Positions 1 through 9,519 of a DNA stretch of 64,000 bases are shown in pieces. The DNA comes from Halomonas sp. 'Soap Lake #6' (GTDB taxonomy: Bacteria > Pseudomonadota > Gammaproteobacteria > Pseudomonadales > Halomonadaceae). The notes below the pieces were generated by a model that saw nothing but the letters and a program-made list of their open reading frames with translations, did no database searches and was not told where the DNA came from. A program made the position numbers and the translations under genes. The stretch covers positions 3,100,001-3,164,000 of the forward strand of contig NZ_CP020469.1 in assembly GCF_003031405.1 (NCBI RefSeq), read 5' to 3'. How positions within the stretch are numbered: the first letter of the stretch is position 1; every line of letters starts with the position of its first letter.

Positions 1-1475
1 CGCTAACGCCCGATAATATGCTGCGCTTTTACTCATCACCCGATATCGAGAGCGAAACAATCTCACCCTGGTTTAACACCCAGTGGAGAGAACAGCAGCC
101 CAAACAGCGCGGCCGAGCGCTCAGCGGCCTAGCACTGCCTGAACCAAACCCATTTATCGCCAACGACTTAACGCTGCTGGAGGGTCAGGATGAGCAGCCC
201 AGCGTATTGGTAGACTCTCCATCGTTTACCGCTTGGCATATGCAGGATGCCCGCTTTAACACTCCAAGCGTTGAATGGCGGGTTAGCCTGCAACATCCCA
301 GCGCCAGCTACTCCGCAGAAGAAGCCGTACTTAACCGCTTACTGGCAAGTTGGTTAAATGACAGCTTAAACGAGTCACTCTACCCGGCTTGGCTTGCAGG
401 ACAGTCATTTAGCGCTTACTCGCATTCACGGGGCATCACGCTGTCGTTCTCAGGCTGGCGTGACGGTCAAACACCACTCATTGAGCAAGCGCTTGAGCAG
501 TTGCAAACAGCCCATATTTCGCCCAGCGCTTTTGAGCGCGTGCGCTACCAGCTACAGCGCGAATGGCGTAATGCTCCCCAAGCATCACTTTATGGGCAGG
601 CCAGCCGTGCACTAGGAGAGGCGCTGCTTACCCCTCAGTGGTCTAGCGCCGAACTGTTTAATGCAAGTCAGCGCTTGGAGCTCCAGCACTTAGAAAACTT
701 CCGCAAGCGTTTTTTGAACGGCTTATATGTAGATGCAATGGCCATTGGTAACCTGGATGCGGCGCTTGCAAGTGAACAGGCTAGCTTGATACGCGACGCT
801 CTTACGCCTCGTTTAACCCGCGAAGATATTGGCGAACTAACGCCTCTTGCCGTGAACGACCAAGCGAGCGTACTTCACCCTCACAGCAACCGAGAAGAGT
901 CGCTGGTGATGCGCTACCTACAAGGGCGCAACCAAACCACTGCAGAGCAGGCGACTATAAGCGTTTTGGCACAGTGGCTAGACACCCCCTTCTATCAGCA
1001 GCTTCGCACTGAGGAGCAGTTAGGCTATATCGTCAATGCGGGCTATTTACCGCTACTTGACGCACCCGGCCTCGTGCTCGTTGTGCAGTCGCCTGATGTC
1101 GATAGCAGTACCATTGCCGAACGCATGGATGCCTTTATGGGTATGGCAAGTGAGCGACTGGATCAACTGACCGATGAAGCGCTGGCCCCCCATCGCCAGG
1201 CCCTCCATGACCGATTGCGCCAACGCGACACCAGCCTGTCAGGCATGGCCAATCGTTTTTGGCAGGCAACGGCTCTGGAGCAGGTGCGCTTTGACCGCCG
1301 CGAGCAGCTAGCAGCCCTTGCCTTAGAAGTAAGCGTCGAGGATATTCAAGCGCTATGGCCTTCTCTCCTGTCACACCAGTTGGATATTCGCTTTAATCCA
1401 GGCGACGAGCCCAGCGATATTGCTGCCTATCGCGAAGCACTCGCCCCCCTGCCTAAAACAGCCGATAATGATTAA
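1..1475 (+). CDS. M16 (pitrilysin/insulinase-type) zinc protease, C-terminal part, cut by the window edge
   Basis: The reading frame is open from base 3, so the gene begins upstream and the ATG at 18 is internal. The visible 490 or so residues match the C-terminal half of large M16 proteases such as E. coli protease III, which degrade small peptides in the periplasm. The motif LRTEEQLGYIV (about residue 330 of the visible part) is highly characteristic of the insulysin/pitrilysin C-terminal domain. The catalytic HxxEH zinc site belongs to the N-terminal half and lies outside the window, so activity cannot be judged. The gene converges on sbcB with only 19 bases between the two stop codons and no obvious strong hairpin. 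Family assignment is firm; the exact orthologue is not. Confidence 0.82.
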   Translation, partial: LTPDNMLRFYSSPDIESETISPWFNTQWREQQPKQRGRALSGLALPEPNPFIANDLTLLEGQDEQPSVLVDSPSFTAWHMQDARFNTPSVEWRVSLQHPSASYSAEEAVLNRLLASWLNDSLNESLYPAWLAGQSFSAYSHSRGITLSFSGWRDGQTPLIEQALEQLQTAHISPSAFERVRYQLQREWRNAPQASLYGQASRALGEALLTPQWSSAELFNASQRLELQHLENFRKRFLNGLYVDAMAIGNLDAALASEQASLIRDALTPRLTREDIGELTPLAVNDQASVLHPHSNREESLVMRYLQGRNQTTAEQATISVLAQWLDTPFYQQLRTEEQLGYIVNAGYLPLLDAPGLVLVVQSPDVDSSTIAERMDAFMGMASERLDQLTDEALAPHRQALHDRLRQRDTSLSGMANRFWQATALEQVRFDRREQLAALALEVSVEDIQALWPSLLSHQLDIRFNPGDEPSDIAAYREALAPLPKTADND

Positions 1476-1494
1476 GTAGTGAGCGCCCGCCAGC

Positions 1495-2988
1495 TCAGGC
1501 ATCAAATGCCTGGGCTGGCATCATCGACTCAACGTACATTACCAACTCTTCCAATACTTGGCGCTCATGATCAGTAAGCGACTGCTGGTTGTAACGTTCA
1601 ATTTCCCGTGCAAATGCTTTTAGCGTAAAACCCGCGATGGCCGGATCGTTGATCCGCGTCCAGCGAAACGCTTCCCAAAGCTCCCGCTCTTCACCCTCTA
1701 GGGTTTCTGGATAGCTACGGGCGCGATAGCGGAATAGCATCTCCTCCAAGCGTGGATCCTGAAAAGCAAAGCGCTGGCCAACTAAATCCCAAGGCTCCAT
1801 GGCCCGAACACGCTCCATCTGCTGGCGGTCGGCGGCAGAAAAGAAGCTACCGGAATAGAGCATCAAGTCTGGATCGTGTGGCGTATCCTCATAAGCCGCA
1901 TTGAACACCTCTGTCACTTTCTGCGCCACTCCGCTGGCAGCACGCAACGTTTTCCAGTGACGGCGACAGGCCTCCATATTTAGCCCCAAACGTTCAACGA
2001 TTACGCCATACTCACCTTTCTGCGGTCCTTCCACATCTTTTAGCGCTGTCGCAGGGAACACTACTGGGCAGCGGTTTATATGGATCACCTTAAGCGGAAT
2101 CCGTGTTTCTCCCTCGGAGAGATCCTGCCGACTAACAAACACCCGCTCACGAATCTGCTCAGCACTCATTGCAAGCAGGTCACTTGGGTCAACACTAAGA
2201 TCGTACACGATCACCCCATTGGGGTTGGTCGGATGCTCCGCCAACGGCATCACCAGCGCGCTACAACCGCGGCTGGCTGGGTAGCGGCGGGAAATATGCA
2301 AAAGCGGTTTAGCGCTAGGCAAATCAAGTTGCTTAGCCACGGCACGCTTACCCCTAAGCCCCAATAAATAATCAAATAACTTTGGATTGCGTGCTTTAAG
2401 CAGGCGAGCCAAGGCAATGGTTGCGCGCACATCCGCCACCGCATCATGAGCACCTTCGTGGGCGATGCCATTAGCAGCCGTTAAGTGCTCAAGTTTAAAA
2501 CTTGGCGCACCATCTTCACGAAGTGGCCACTCGATACCCTCAGGGCGCAACGCATAAAAGGCACGCACAACGTCGATTAAATCCCAGCGGGAGTTACCGT
2601 TCTGCCATTCACGGGCATAGGGGTCGAGCAGGTTACGGTAGAACAGATGGCGGGAAACTTCATCATCAAAACGCAGGCTGTTATAGCCCACTACGCAGGT
2701 ACCCGGCTCCCCCATGCAGTTTTGTACCTGAAGGGCAAACTCAGCCTCGGGGAGACCTTTACGCTGAGCTTTTTGAGGCGTAATGCCGGTAATGAGACAG
2801 GCCGCCGGATGGGGCAGATAGTCATCGGCAGGTTTGCAATACAGTTCGATAGGCGAGCCGATTTCATTTAGCTCGGCATCGGTGCGTAGCGCGGCAAACT
2901 GAGCAGGCCGGTCACGACGGGGGTCAGCCCCGAATGTCTCATAGTCATGCCAAAGAAAACTGGCAGGGGCGGCATTAGGTGGCGCCAT
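1495..2988 (-). CDS. sbcB: Exodeoxyribonuclease I
   Basis: This 497-residue protein is a DEDD-family 3'-5' exonuclease that degrades single-stranded DNA during recombination and mismatch repair. The N-terminal DnaQ-like domain shows HDYETFG with the metal-binding D15 and E17. Further in, GYNSLRFDDEV and HDAVADVRAT supply the remaining exonuclease motifs. The C-terminal half matches the SH3-like and helical ExoI region. Length is close to the E. coli enzyme (about 475 residues). The ATG at 2988 is preceded by GGAG at a good distance. The gene lies downstream of minE in the same direction, with a 146-base gap that makes separate transcription possible. Confidence 0.95.
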   Translation of the reverse strand: MAPPNAAPASFLWHDYETFGADPRRDRPAQFAALRTDAELNEIGSPIELYCKPADDYLPHPAACLITGITPQKAQRKGLPEAEFALQVQNCMGEPGTCVVGYNSLRFDDEVSRHLFYRNLLDPYAREWQNGNSRWDLIDVVRAFYALRPEGIEWPLREDGAPSFKLEHLTAANGIAHEGAHDAVADVRATIALARLLKARNPKLFDYLLGLRGKRAVAKQLDLPSAKPLLHISRRYPASRGCSALVMPLAEHPTNPNGVIVYDLSVDPSDLLAMSAEQIRERVFVSRQDLSEGETRIPLKVIHINRCPVVFPATALKDVEGPQKGEYGVIVERLGLNMEACRRHWKTLRAASGVAQKVTEVFNAAYEDTPHDPDLMLYSGSFFSAADRQQMERVRAMEPWDLVGQRFAFQDPRLEEMLFRYRARSYPETLEGEERELWEAFRWTRINDPAIAGFTLKAFAREIERYNQQSLTDHERQVLEELVMYVESMMPAQAFDA

Positions 2989-3134
2989 GAAGAAGCACTC
3001 CGCTAAGCAATGAAAACCCCAAGCCTAGCACAACCGCCGCCTCTCGCGCCGCCTCTCTGCCACGCCCTTAAGCCTGCCTCCTGCACACCTAACAGTCACG
3101 TAGCGAACATTAGCGTGGCTGGCACTTCGCGTGG

Positions 3135-3386
3135 TTAGCTTTTCGGCAACGTAACGTTTAGCTCAAGCACCGAGCAGTTATCTTCGCTATCTAGCGAAAT
3201 TTGAATAGCGTTGTCGTCCACATGGACGTAACGACGGATCACTTCTAGCAGTTCGCGCTCCAGTAGCGGCATGTAGTCGGGTTGACCACGCTGGCTACGC
3301 TGATGCGCCACGATGATTTGTAAACGTTCCTTGGCCACCGAGGCGGATTTCTTGCGCTCACGCTTCAAGAATTCCAGCAGTTTCAT
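3135..3386 (-). CDS. minE: Cell-division topological specificity factor MinE
   Basis: This 83-residue protein has the MinE layout: an N-terminal membrane-targeting and anti-MinCD helix ([22 protein letters not shown]) region followed by the dimerisation domain. MinE stimulates MinD ATP hydrolysis and drives the pole-to-pole oscillation that keeps the division ring at midcell. Length is typical of the family. Its ATG overlaps the minD stop codon by four bases (ATGA), which indicates translational coupling. It is the last gene of the min cluster. Confidence 0.96.
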   Translation of the reverse strand: MKLLEFLKRERKKSASVAKERLQIIVAHQRSQRGQPDYMPLLERELLEVIRRYVHVDDNAIQISLDSEDNCSVLELNVTLPKS

Positions 3387-4201
3387 CGACGACTACCCCC
3401 AAACATTCGGCTTAGTAGACCTTTGCGCTGCAGTTCGTGAAAACGCAGCGGCATCTCTTCCCCAAGCAGCCGTGAAACAGTATCCGTGTATGCCTGACCG
3501 GCATCGCTTGATGCATCATGGGTCACTGGCACACCCTGGTTAGAAGCACGTAGTACCGCTTCCGACTCAGGAATCAAACCAAGTAGGTCAATGGCAAGAA
3601 TTTCACGAATATCATCCAGGGTTAGCATATCCCCAGAAGTCACACGGAAAGGATTGTAACGAGTAATTAAAAGGTGCTCTTTAACTGGCTCCAAACTCTG
3701 CTCGGCGCGCCGAGTTTTAGAGCCAAGCAACCCGAGAATACGGTCAGAGTCACGCACAGAGGATACTTCAGGGTTGGTAACAACGATCGCTTCATCAGCG
3801 AAGTACATTGCTAGCTGTGCCCCCCGCTCAATACCTGCTGGCGAGTCACACAAAATGAAGTCAAAGTCCTCTTTTAACTGCTCCAGTATCTGTTCAACCC
3901 CCTCTTTGGTCAGTGCATCTTTATCCCGAGTTTGCGAAGCAGGCAAAATAAACAGGTTTTCAACGCGTTTGTCGCGAATCAGCGCTTGGTTAAGGCCTGC
4001 TTCCCCCTGAATAACGTTCACTAGATCGTAAACAACGCGGCGTTCGCAGCCCATGATAAGGTCAAGGTTACGCAGACCAACGTCAAAATCAATTACCACC
4101 GTTTTTTTGCCGCGCAAGGCAAGTCCAGTCGAAATAGCGGCTGCGCTGGTAGTTTTACCGACCCCCCCTTTACCTGAGGTCACTACAATAATTTTGGCCA
4201 A
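3383..4201 (-). CDS. minD: Septum site-determining ATPase MinD, UUG start
   Basis: This 272-residue deviant Walker A ATPase forms the membrane-bound, oscillating half of the MinCD division inhibitor. The deviant Walker A motif GKGGVGKTT is at residues 10-18. Residues near 40-50 carry the conserved [11 protein letters not shown] motif, and CDSPAGIE lies in the Walker B region. The C-terminus ends in a short basic amphipathic helix ([11 protein letters not shown]) that binds membrane. The start codon is TTG at 4201 (TTG GCC AAA ATT), preceded by AAGGAAG at a normal distance; no ATG or GTG gives the family N-terminus. It overlaps minE by four bases and is separated from minC by 155 bases. Confidence 0.97.
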   Translation of the reverse strand: MAKIIVVTSGKGGVGKTTSAAAISTGLALRGKKTVVIDFDVGLRNLDLIMGCERRVVYDLVNVIQGEAGLNQALIRDKRVENLFILPASQTRDKDALTKEGVEQILEQLKEDFDFILCDSPAGIERGAQLAMYFADEAIVVTNPEVSSVRDSDRILGLLGSKTRRAEQSLEPVKEHLLITRYNPFRVTSGDMLTLDDIREILAIDLLGLIPESEAVLRASNQGVPVTHDASSDAGQAYTDTVSRLLGEEMPLRFHELQRKGLLSRMFGGSRR

Positions 4202-4356
4202 GAGTCACTTCCTTCTTGAAGTCGTTCATCGCGAGGCGTTTAAAAAACGTCCTGCGCATAACGGGCACGTCAATGTCATCAACATGACACACTTTAACGG
4301 ATAGCATCAACGGCGTCGCTAGCCATTCAATACTAACGGCCGCTCATGCAGGTGGC

Positions 4357-5100
4357 TTAATTCAGCGGCTTAATCTCAAGCTGCTCTTTTATAAAATGAA
4401 TTTCTACTGCACGCCCAAGTAGCTGAGAGTCAATATCTTCCAACCGTTTATAGTTACCGGCCACTGACAGCAGCTCTGCTTCCAATTCACGACAATAAAT
4501 ACCGGCATGGGTATTACCGTGGATACCTGCAAGTGCACGACCTCGCAGTGCTCCATACACATGGATGCTGCCAGCCGCTAACACTTCGGCACCCGCGTTG
4601 ACCGCGCCAATCACCACCAAGTCGCCCTCTGCCGCGTTCACCTGCTGGCCAGAGCGCACTGTACCGCGAAAAAGGCGTGTCGTTACCGAAGCGTCTTCCT
4701 GCGCTTCCGGCTCATCTGCCACTACTTCAGGCTCTATCATCCGGCTGACGCTTTCTAATATCCTGGCGCGGCCTTCTTCTACCGGCGCAAACCAGCCAAG
4801 GCCCAATGCCCAGGCGGACTGCCGTACAGGCTCTGAACCACCGCGCACCGCAACAGGCAAAAGCTTGTGGTCACGACACACCGCACAAATTCGTTCCAGC
4901 GCCAGATGAGGCTCATCGAGTTTTTCCACGCTCAGCACAACCGGTGTATGCTGAAAGAACGCGGGGGATTGCGACAGTTTGCCAGCTAGCTGACGCCGAA
5001 TAAGTTCAGGGTCAGCGCTGCTTAGCTCCATGACGGTCATTGGCAGCATGCCGCCCTTGAAGGTGAAAGCCATGTCGGCACTATCGGCGTTGAGGTTCAT
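4357..5100 (-). CDS. minC: Septum site-determining inhibitor MinC
   Basis: MinC is the FtsZ-polymerisation inhibitor delivered to the membrane by MinD. The 247-residue product has the N-terminal MinC domain and a C-terminal right-handed beta-helix with the glycine pattern GDLVVIGAVNAGAEVLAAGS and HVYGALRGRALAG. A start at 5100 (MNLNADSAD) is preferred over the upstream in-frame ATG at 5118, because a GGAG lies seven bases before 5100 while 5118 has no ribosome-binding site. It is the first gene of minC-minD-minE. The DUF349 gene diverges from it across about 185 bases that must hold both promoters. Confidence 0.94.
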   Translation of the reverse strand: MNLNADSADMAFTFKGGMLPMTVMELSSADPELIRRQLAGKLSQSPAFFQHTPVVLSVEKLDEPHLALERICAVCRDHKLLPVAVRGGSEPVRQSAWALGLGWFAPVEEGRARILESVSRMIEPEVVADEPEAQEDASVTTRLFRGTVRSGQQVNAAEGDLVVIGAVNAGAEVLAAGSIHVYGALRGRALAGIHGNTHAGIYCRELEAELLSVAGNYKRLEDIDSQLLGRAVEIHFIKEQLEIKPLN

Positions 5101-5285
5101 GGCCGAACTCCAAGTCATGTTCAGGTAAGATTAAGGTAGCGCAATCTCGCGCTTTGCGTTGTAAAGATCCATCATGAATTACAGCGCATAAGCAAAGCTA
5201 AGCGACAGCGCCGGTGACTGCAACCGCCTTGGCACACCGTCGGCTGATTTTTTTTCACGCTACGCACCTCTCTGCAGGATGATTC

Positions 5286-8093
5286 ATGCACGGATTGTTA
5301 AGACGCCTGTTCGCTCCTCGGTGGCAACACCCCGATCCCGAGGTGCGTCTTAAGGCACTCAACCAGCTAGACCCACAGCAACCAACGCAGCGAGACGCGT
5401 TGATCGCCTTAACCGAGGATGGCAGCGATACTATTCAGCTAGCCGCCCTGTTAGCCCTTGACGATATTCAAGGGCTTGTAAGCGGCTACGCTAAGCGCCC
5501 ACAGGATGAGGCATGGTTTAACGCTGTCTGCCAACGTTTAACCGGAGTAGAGGGGCACATTGATTTAACTCAACGCCAAGCCCTGGTAGCACAGCTATCG
5601 GAACCTCGACTGCTAAATGCAATTGCGCTGCAAGGTGACAATCTCGACCTGCGCCTCACCGCCCTGTCGCAGCTAAGCGATGAACACGACCTGATTCACC
5701 AGGCATGCCATAACGGTGTTGCTGCCGTACGCCACCAGGCAGCCCAACGTATTGAAAATGAAGAAAGCCTCAAACAGCTGTTGAAAGAGGCACGTAGGGA
5801 TCGCCAAGTGGTGCGCCTAGCGCGAGATAAGCTCACCCAGTTGCGTAACGATGCCGAGTGGCTAACCGAACAACAAGCCCAGCGTGAGCAACTACTTAAG
5901 CAGCTTGAAAAGCACGCTAACGCGCCTTGGGAACCACTATATGGCGGACGTTTTCGGCATTTAGAACGAGAATGGCAAAACCTGGAGCATCCTTCCAGCA
6001 CCGAGCAAGAAGAGCGTTTCCAGCAAGCCATTCTTAGCTGCCGTAAAACTCTTCATGACCATGAAACGCAAGAGCAAGCCCGCCAACAAAGTCTGATACG
6101 CCGAGCAGAGGCAGAAAGCACTCGCGATAAATTACTAGAAGGATTAGAGGAAACCCTCGATGGCTTACGCCAAGCCAGCGAAGTAGGCGCGCAGGATATT
6201 GATAGCCTGCGAGCCCAGCGACAGCTGCTTGGACAGCGCTGGCAAACACTCTCAGACCTGCACCCACCCAGCGACACCATTCAGCAACGCTACACCCATG
6301 CATTAACTCACTATGAGAACTACGTGGAAGCATGGCAACGCTGGAGCGAGACGGAGAGCCTACTTGAAAGTGCTTTATCCACTCATGATCATCCAAGTAT
6401 CCGTCAGCATATTAAGCACTGTGCATGGCCGGATGAGCTGGCACCACCGGCACTGCTAAAAAGTGCCCAGGCAGCACTTCGTGCTGAAGCCATCATTGAA
6501 CAGCGCAATACTCCCTCCCTAAGCGCGATTAATGCCGAGCTCGATAACTTTGAACACTTACTTGAGCGTGGCGCCTTCAAAAGTGCCAGCCGTTTACATC
6601 AGCGCCTTAAACCCTCGTTAGAAACACTCACAAACGAGGACGCGAAAGCCCACAAAGCTCGCCTTAAACACCTTGGCGCTCAACTAGCAGAGCTTCGCGA
6701 TTGGCGGGGCTTTGTAGCAGGTCCCAAGCGAGAGCAGCTTTGTGCCAGCATTGATGCCCTTGCAGACGACCAATACATGGCCGAAGAAGCCCTTGACCGC
6801 CATCACCGACAACTCGTGAAAGAGTGGAAGTCGCTTGGGGATGCCGCGGCAAACCGTGAACAGTCCGCGCGCTTCCGTGCCGCTTCCGACCGTATTCGTG
6901 AACGCCTGAAACCATGGCTCAAACAGCTTACTCAAGAGCGTGACATCAACTTGCGTAGCCGTGAAGCGCTATGCGAACAGTTAGAAACTCTGCTTGACCA
7001 GCCAGCCGAAGACGCTGACCCCGATATGCTGCGAGAGATTCGCGATAAAGCCCGCCATCAGTGGCGCGACTACAGCCCTGTCCCACGTGAACAAGCGGAA
7101 GCTGTTGGCCGACGGTTTGGTAAAATCCGTCACCGGTTACAACTGCTTATAGATCAGCGTGCTGAGCAGATTGGTCAGCAAAAGCGAGCACTGATTGAGC
7201 AGGTACAGGCACTGCAAAGCGATAGTGAACAACCACTGGCAAAACGCATTACGCAAACCAAGCAGCTTCAGCAACAGTGGCGCCAACTTGGCCGTGCGCC
7301 CAAAGGTGAAGAACAGACACTATGGAAGAACTTTCGCCACGCCTGTGATCAGTTATTTGCCCAACGCGATGCACATAAAAGTGAGCAAGCGGCACGCCAG
7401 CAACAGCAGTTAGACGACATGCAAGCGCTGATTGATCAAATGGACAGTTGGCAACCTACCCAGGCCGACGAAGCCACTATACTTGACGATTACCTTGAGC
7501 AAGTCAGCAAGCTTGAGCCATTACCACACAACCGACGTAGTGATGGTATGCAACGACGTTTAAGCGGCATTGTACGCGCCAGACGAGAACGCTTAAGCCG
7601 CCTTTCTGTGGCAGATACAGTGCAACAATGGCAAGCCCTGTTGCCGCTGGTAAAAGCGCACCTTGCTGCCGACCAGCAAGCGCTCACCGGCGAAACTACA
7701 GAGGAGATAGATGCATCATCTCTGCTCAATACCAAGCTGCCGACGGCCTTTACTGATGCCCATAGGCAGCGCAACGTAGCCCGACAGGCAACATCAGCGC
7801 CTCTTTCTGCTGAGCAACTAGCAGCCCTAGAGGACGATCTCGCCCGCTTGCGCGTACATCTCTCTCTCTTAGCTCTAGGCAGCGTCAAGCAGCGCGATGA
7901 GCCGCTCCGATTGGCTATCCAGGTAGAGCGTTTAAACGAAGGGCTGCATAGCGAACGCAGTCGTGCAGAGGAGATCATCGACGTTTTAGCAGCGCTGCTT
8001 GCACTAGGCCCAATGCCCCTAGCGCTTTGGGAAAAGGAAGTAAAAGAGTTGGATAGCTTACTAAATCGTTTATCACGCGTACCGCATCCTTAA
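5286..8093 (+). CDS. Large DUF349 coiled-coil protein with N-terminal HEAT-like repeats
   Basis: This 935-residue cytoplasmic protein has no signal peptide or membrane segment. The first 200 or so residues look like HEAT-type helical repeats (for example DPEVRLKALNQL and LRLTALSQLS). The rest is strongly helical and rich in Gln, Arg and Leu, with repeated W-x2-L/aromatic blocks typical of DUF349, such as PLYGGRFRHLEREWQNL, HQWRDYSP and QQWRQLGRAPKGEEQTLWKNF. Proteins of this architecture are common in Pseudomonas- and Halomonas-like bacteria and lack a settled function. The ATG at 5286 follows AGGATGATTC. It diverges from the min operon and converges on phaB, with a hairpin between them. Family call is good; no function is claimed. 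Confidence 0.85.
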   Translation: MHGLLRRLFAPRWQHPDPEVRLKALNQLDPQQPTQRDALIALTEDGSDTIQLAALLALDDIQGLVSGYAKRPQDEAWFNAVCQRLTGVEGHIDLTQRQALVAQLSEPRLLNAIALQGDNLDLRLTALSQLSDEHDLIHQACHNGVAAVRHQAAQRIENEESLKQLLKEARRDRQVVRLARDKLTQLRNDAEWLTEQQAQREQLLKQLEKHANAPWEPLYGGRFRHLEREWQNLEHPSSTEQEERFQQAILSCRKTLHDHETQEQARQQSLIRRAEAESTRDKLLEGLEETLDGLRQASEVGAQDIDSLRAQRQLLGQRWQTLSDLHPPSDTIQQRYTHALTHYENYVEAWQRWSETESLLESALSTHDHPSIRQHIKHCAWPDELAPPALLKSAQAALRAEAIIEQRNTPSLSAINAELDNFEHLLERGAFKSASRLHQRLKPSLETLTNEDAKAHKARLKHLGAQLAELRDWRGFVAGPKREQLCASIDALADDQYMAEEALDRHHRQLVKEWKSLGDAAANREQSARFRAASDRIRERLKPWLKQLTQERDINLRSREALCEQLETLLDQPAEDADPDMLREIRDKARHQWRDYSPVPREQAEAVGRRFGKIRHRLQLLIDQRAEQIGQQKRALIEQVQALQSDSEQPLAKRITQTKQLQQQWRQLGRAPKGEEQTLWKNFRHACDQLFAQRDAHKSEQAARQQQQLDDMQALIDQMDSWQPTQADEATILDDYLEQVSKLEPLPHNRRSDGMQRRLSGIVRARRERLSRLSVADTVQQWQALLPLVKAHLAADQQALTGETTEEIDASSLLNTKLPTAFTDAHRQRNVARQATSAPLSAEQLAALEDDLARLRVHLSLLALGSVKQRDEPLRLAIQVERLNEGLHSERSRAEEIIDVLAALLALGPMPLALWEKEVKELDSLLNRLSRVPHP

Positions 8094-8164
8094 CTGAACG
8101 GTACGCAAAAGCACACTGATGTGGCAGCAACAGAACTAGCAACATAACAACAAGAGCACTATCG

Positions 8165-8192
8165 AAAACGGGAAGCCATAGCTTCCCGTTAT
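8165..8192. terminator. Hairpin shared by convergent DUF349 gene and phaB
   Basis: A perfect 10-bp stem (AACGGGAAGC/GCTTCCCGTT) with a four-base loop lies between the two convergent genes. T-runs on either side are weak, so it is a modest bidirectional terminator candidate. Confidence 0.6.
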
Positions 8193-8222
8193 TCTCACCC
8201 TTTAGACAACGCTAGAACAACT

Positions 8223-8969
8223 TCACCCCATAAACTGGCCGCCGTTGATATCAATATTAGCGCCCGTAATAAAACCAGACTCCTTATCGGCCAGGAAGGC
8301 TACCAGGCGCCCGATCTCCTCAGGCGTGCCATAACGCTTCACAGGAATAGTTTCACGAATAGCCTCCCGCACCTGCTCGGGAATTTTCATAATCATATCG
8401 GTAGCAATGTAACCCGGTGAAATAGTATTCACGGTAATGCCTTTCGTCGCTGTTTCCTGAGCAAGCGACATCGTTAGCCCATGCATGCCCGCCTTTGCGG
8501 CCGCGTAATTTACCTGACCAAATTGTCCCTTACGGCCATTGATTGACGAAATATTGATAATGCGCCCATAACCATGCTCCAGCATCATTTCAATGACACT
8601 GCGGCACGTATTGAAAACGCTGTTAAGGTTTGTGTCGATAACCTGATACCACTGCTCATACGACATCTTTTTCATCGTGCCATCGCGGGTGATGCCTGCA
8701 CAGTTGACCAAAACACTAATTGGGCCATGCTTTTCATTGATGTCGCGAGCGGCTTCTAGGCAAGCACTGTGGTCGGAAAGATCAACACCCGATAAAGCGA
8801 TGTTGTTATAACCGTCGGCTTGCTGGGTTTCCAGCCAGGTCTTGGCTTTTTCGGGGTTGTGATACCCCGCTACTACCACATAACCTGCATCTGCCAACGA
8901 TCGGCAAATTGCCGTTCCGATTCCACCAGTTCCACCAGTTACCCAGGCGACGGGGGCTTGATTGGCCAT
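8223..8969 (-). CDS. phaB: Acetoacetyl-CoA reductase (NADPH-dependent), PHB synthesis
   Basis: This 248-residue short-chain dehydrogenase reduces acetoacetyl-CoA to (R)-3-hydroxybutyryl-CoA, the monomer for polyhydroxybutyrate storage. The cofactor-binding motif TGGTGGIG is at residues 11-18, NCAG is at 89-92, and the catalytic Ser141/142, Tyr155 and Lys159 (YAAAK) are all present. The segments INGRKGQFGQVNYAAAKAG and NTISPGYIATDM are typical of PhaB rather than FabG, although the two families are close. The ATG at 8969 is preceded by a strong AGGGAGG. No phaA or phaC is in the window, so the gene stands alone here, as in many Halomonas-like genomes. Confidence 0.92.
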   Translation of the reverse strand: MANQAPVAWVTGGTGGIGTAICRSLADAGYVVVAGYHNPEKAKTWLETQQADGYNNIALSGVDLSDHSACLEAARDINEKHGPISVLVNCAGITRDGTMKKMSYEQWYQVIDTNLNSVFNTCRSVIEMMLEHGYGRIINISSINGRKGQFGQVNYAAAKAGMHGLTMSLAQETATKGITVNTISPGYIATDMIMKIPEQVREAIRETIPVKRYGTPEEIGRLVAFLADKESGFITGANIDINGGQFMG

Positions 8970-9203
8970 TGACTACCTCCCTGATATGACAAATGACCTG
9001 GACATTAACGCTATTATTTCGTCGCAAGCCATTCTAAATAAGCGCTCAAGCGCTTTTATCGCAAACAGTACATCGCTTTTTTTCTTATGCGACATACCAA
9101 CAGTAAGCTTTTTATTATGCTTAATGAAAGCATAGCTTTACTCTATCAATGTTGCAGCACGATGAAAGCCCTAACCTGCATTTCTAGCGTTTCATACAGG
9201 GGG

Positions 9204-9231
9204 TTGACTTACCGTGAAAAATGCGTAGAAT
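9204..9231 (+). promoter_or_regulatory. Sigma-70 promoter of the initiator tRNA
   Basis: A -35 TTGACT at 9204-9209 and a -10 TAGAAT at 9226-9231 are separated by 16 bases. The tRNA begins 15 bases after the -10 box, so the primary transcript needs only a short 5' leader. Confidence 0.8.
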
Positions 9232-9245
9232 ACGCAACACGTTGA

Positions 9246-9322
<77 letters not shown>

Positions 9323-9330
9323 ATATTTTT

Positions 9331-9368
9331 AAAGGCAGATCAGTTTAATTACTGATCTGCCTTTTTTT
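9331..9368 (+). terminator. Rho-independent terminator of tRNA-fMet
   Basis: A perfect 14-bp inverted repeat (AAAGGCAGATCAGT and its complement) with loop TTAATT is followed by seven T residues at 9362-9368, nine bases after the tRNA CCA. It also faces the 3' end of the T6SS operon, where the T-run on that strand is only three bases. Confidence 0.92.
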
Positions 9369-9519
9369 ATTTTGTGCTATTCCTCCCCTCTCACTAATTG
9401 CTTTTCAAAGCAGCCACGACAAGCCTATGGTGACACTGCTCATATGCTAAAACGGCAATGGTATCCAGTGGCCACTTCTCTTTTTCATCACTGCCTTCTT
9501 ACCGCTAACGTTTAATTGC

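Noticed and set aside
7490..7978. Open frame of 162 residues on the minus strand inside the DUF349 gene
   Set aside because: Arg/Ser/Cys-rich composition is typical of an antisense shadow; the plus-strand gene explains the region.
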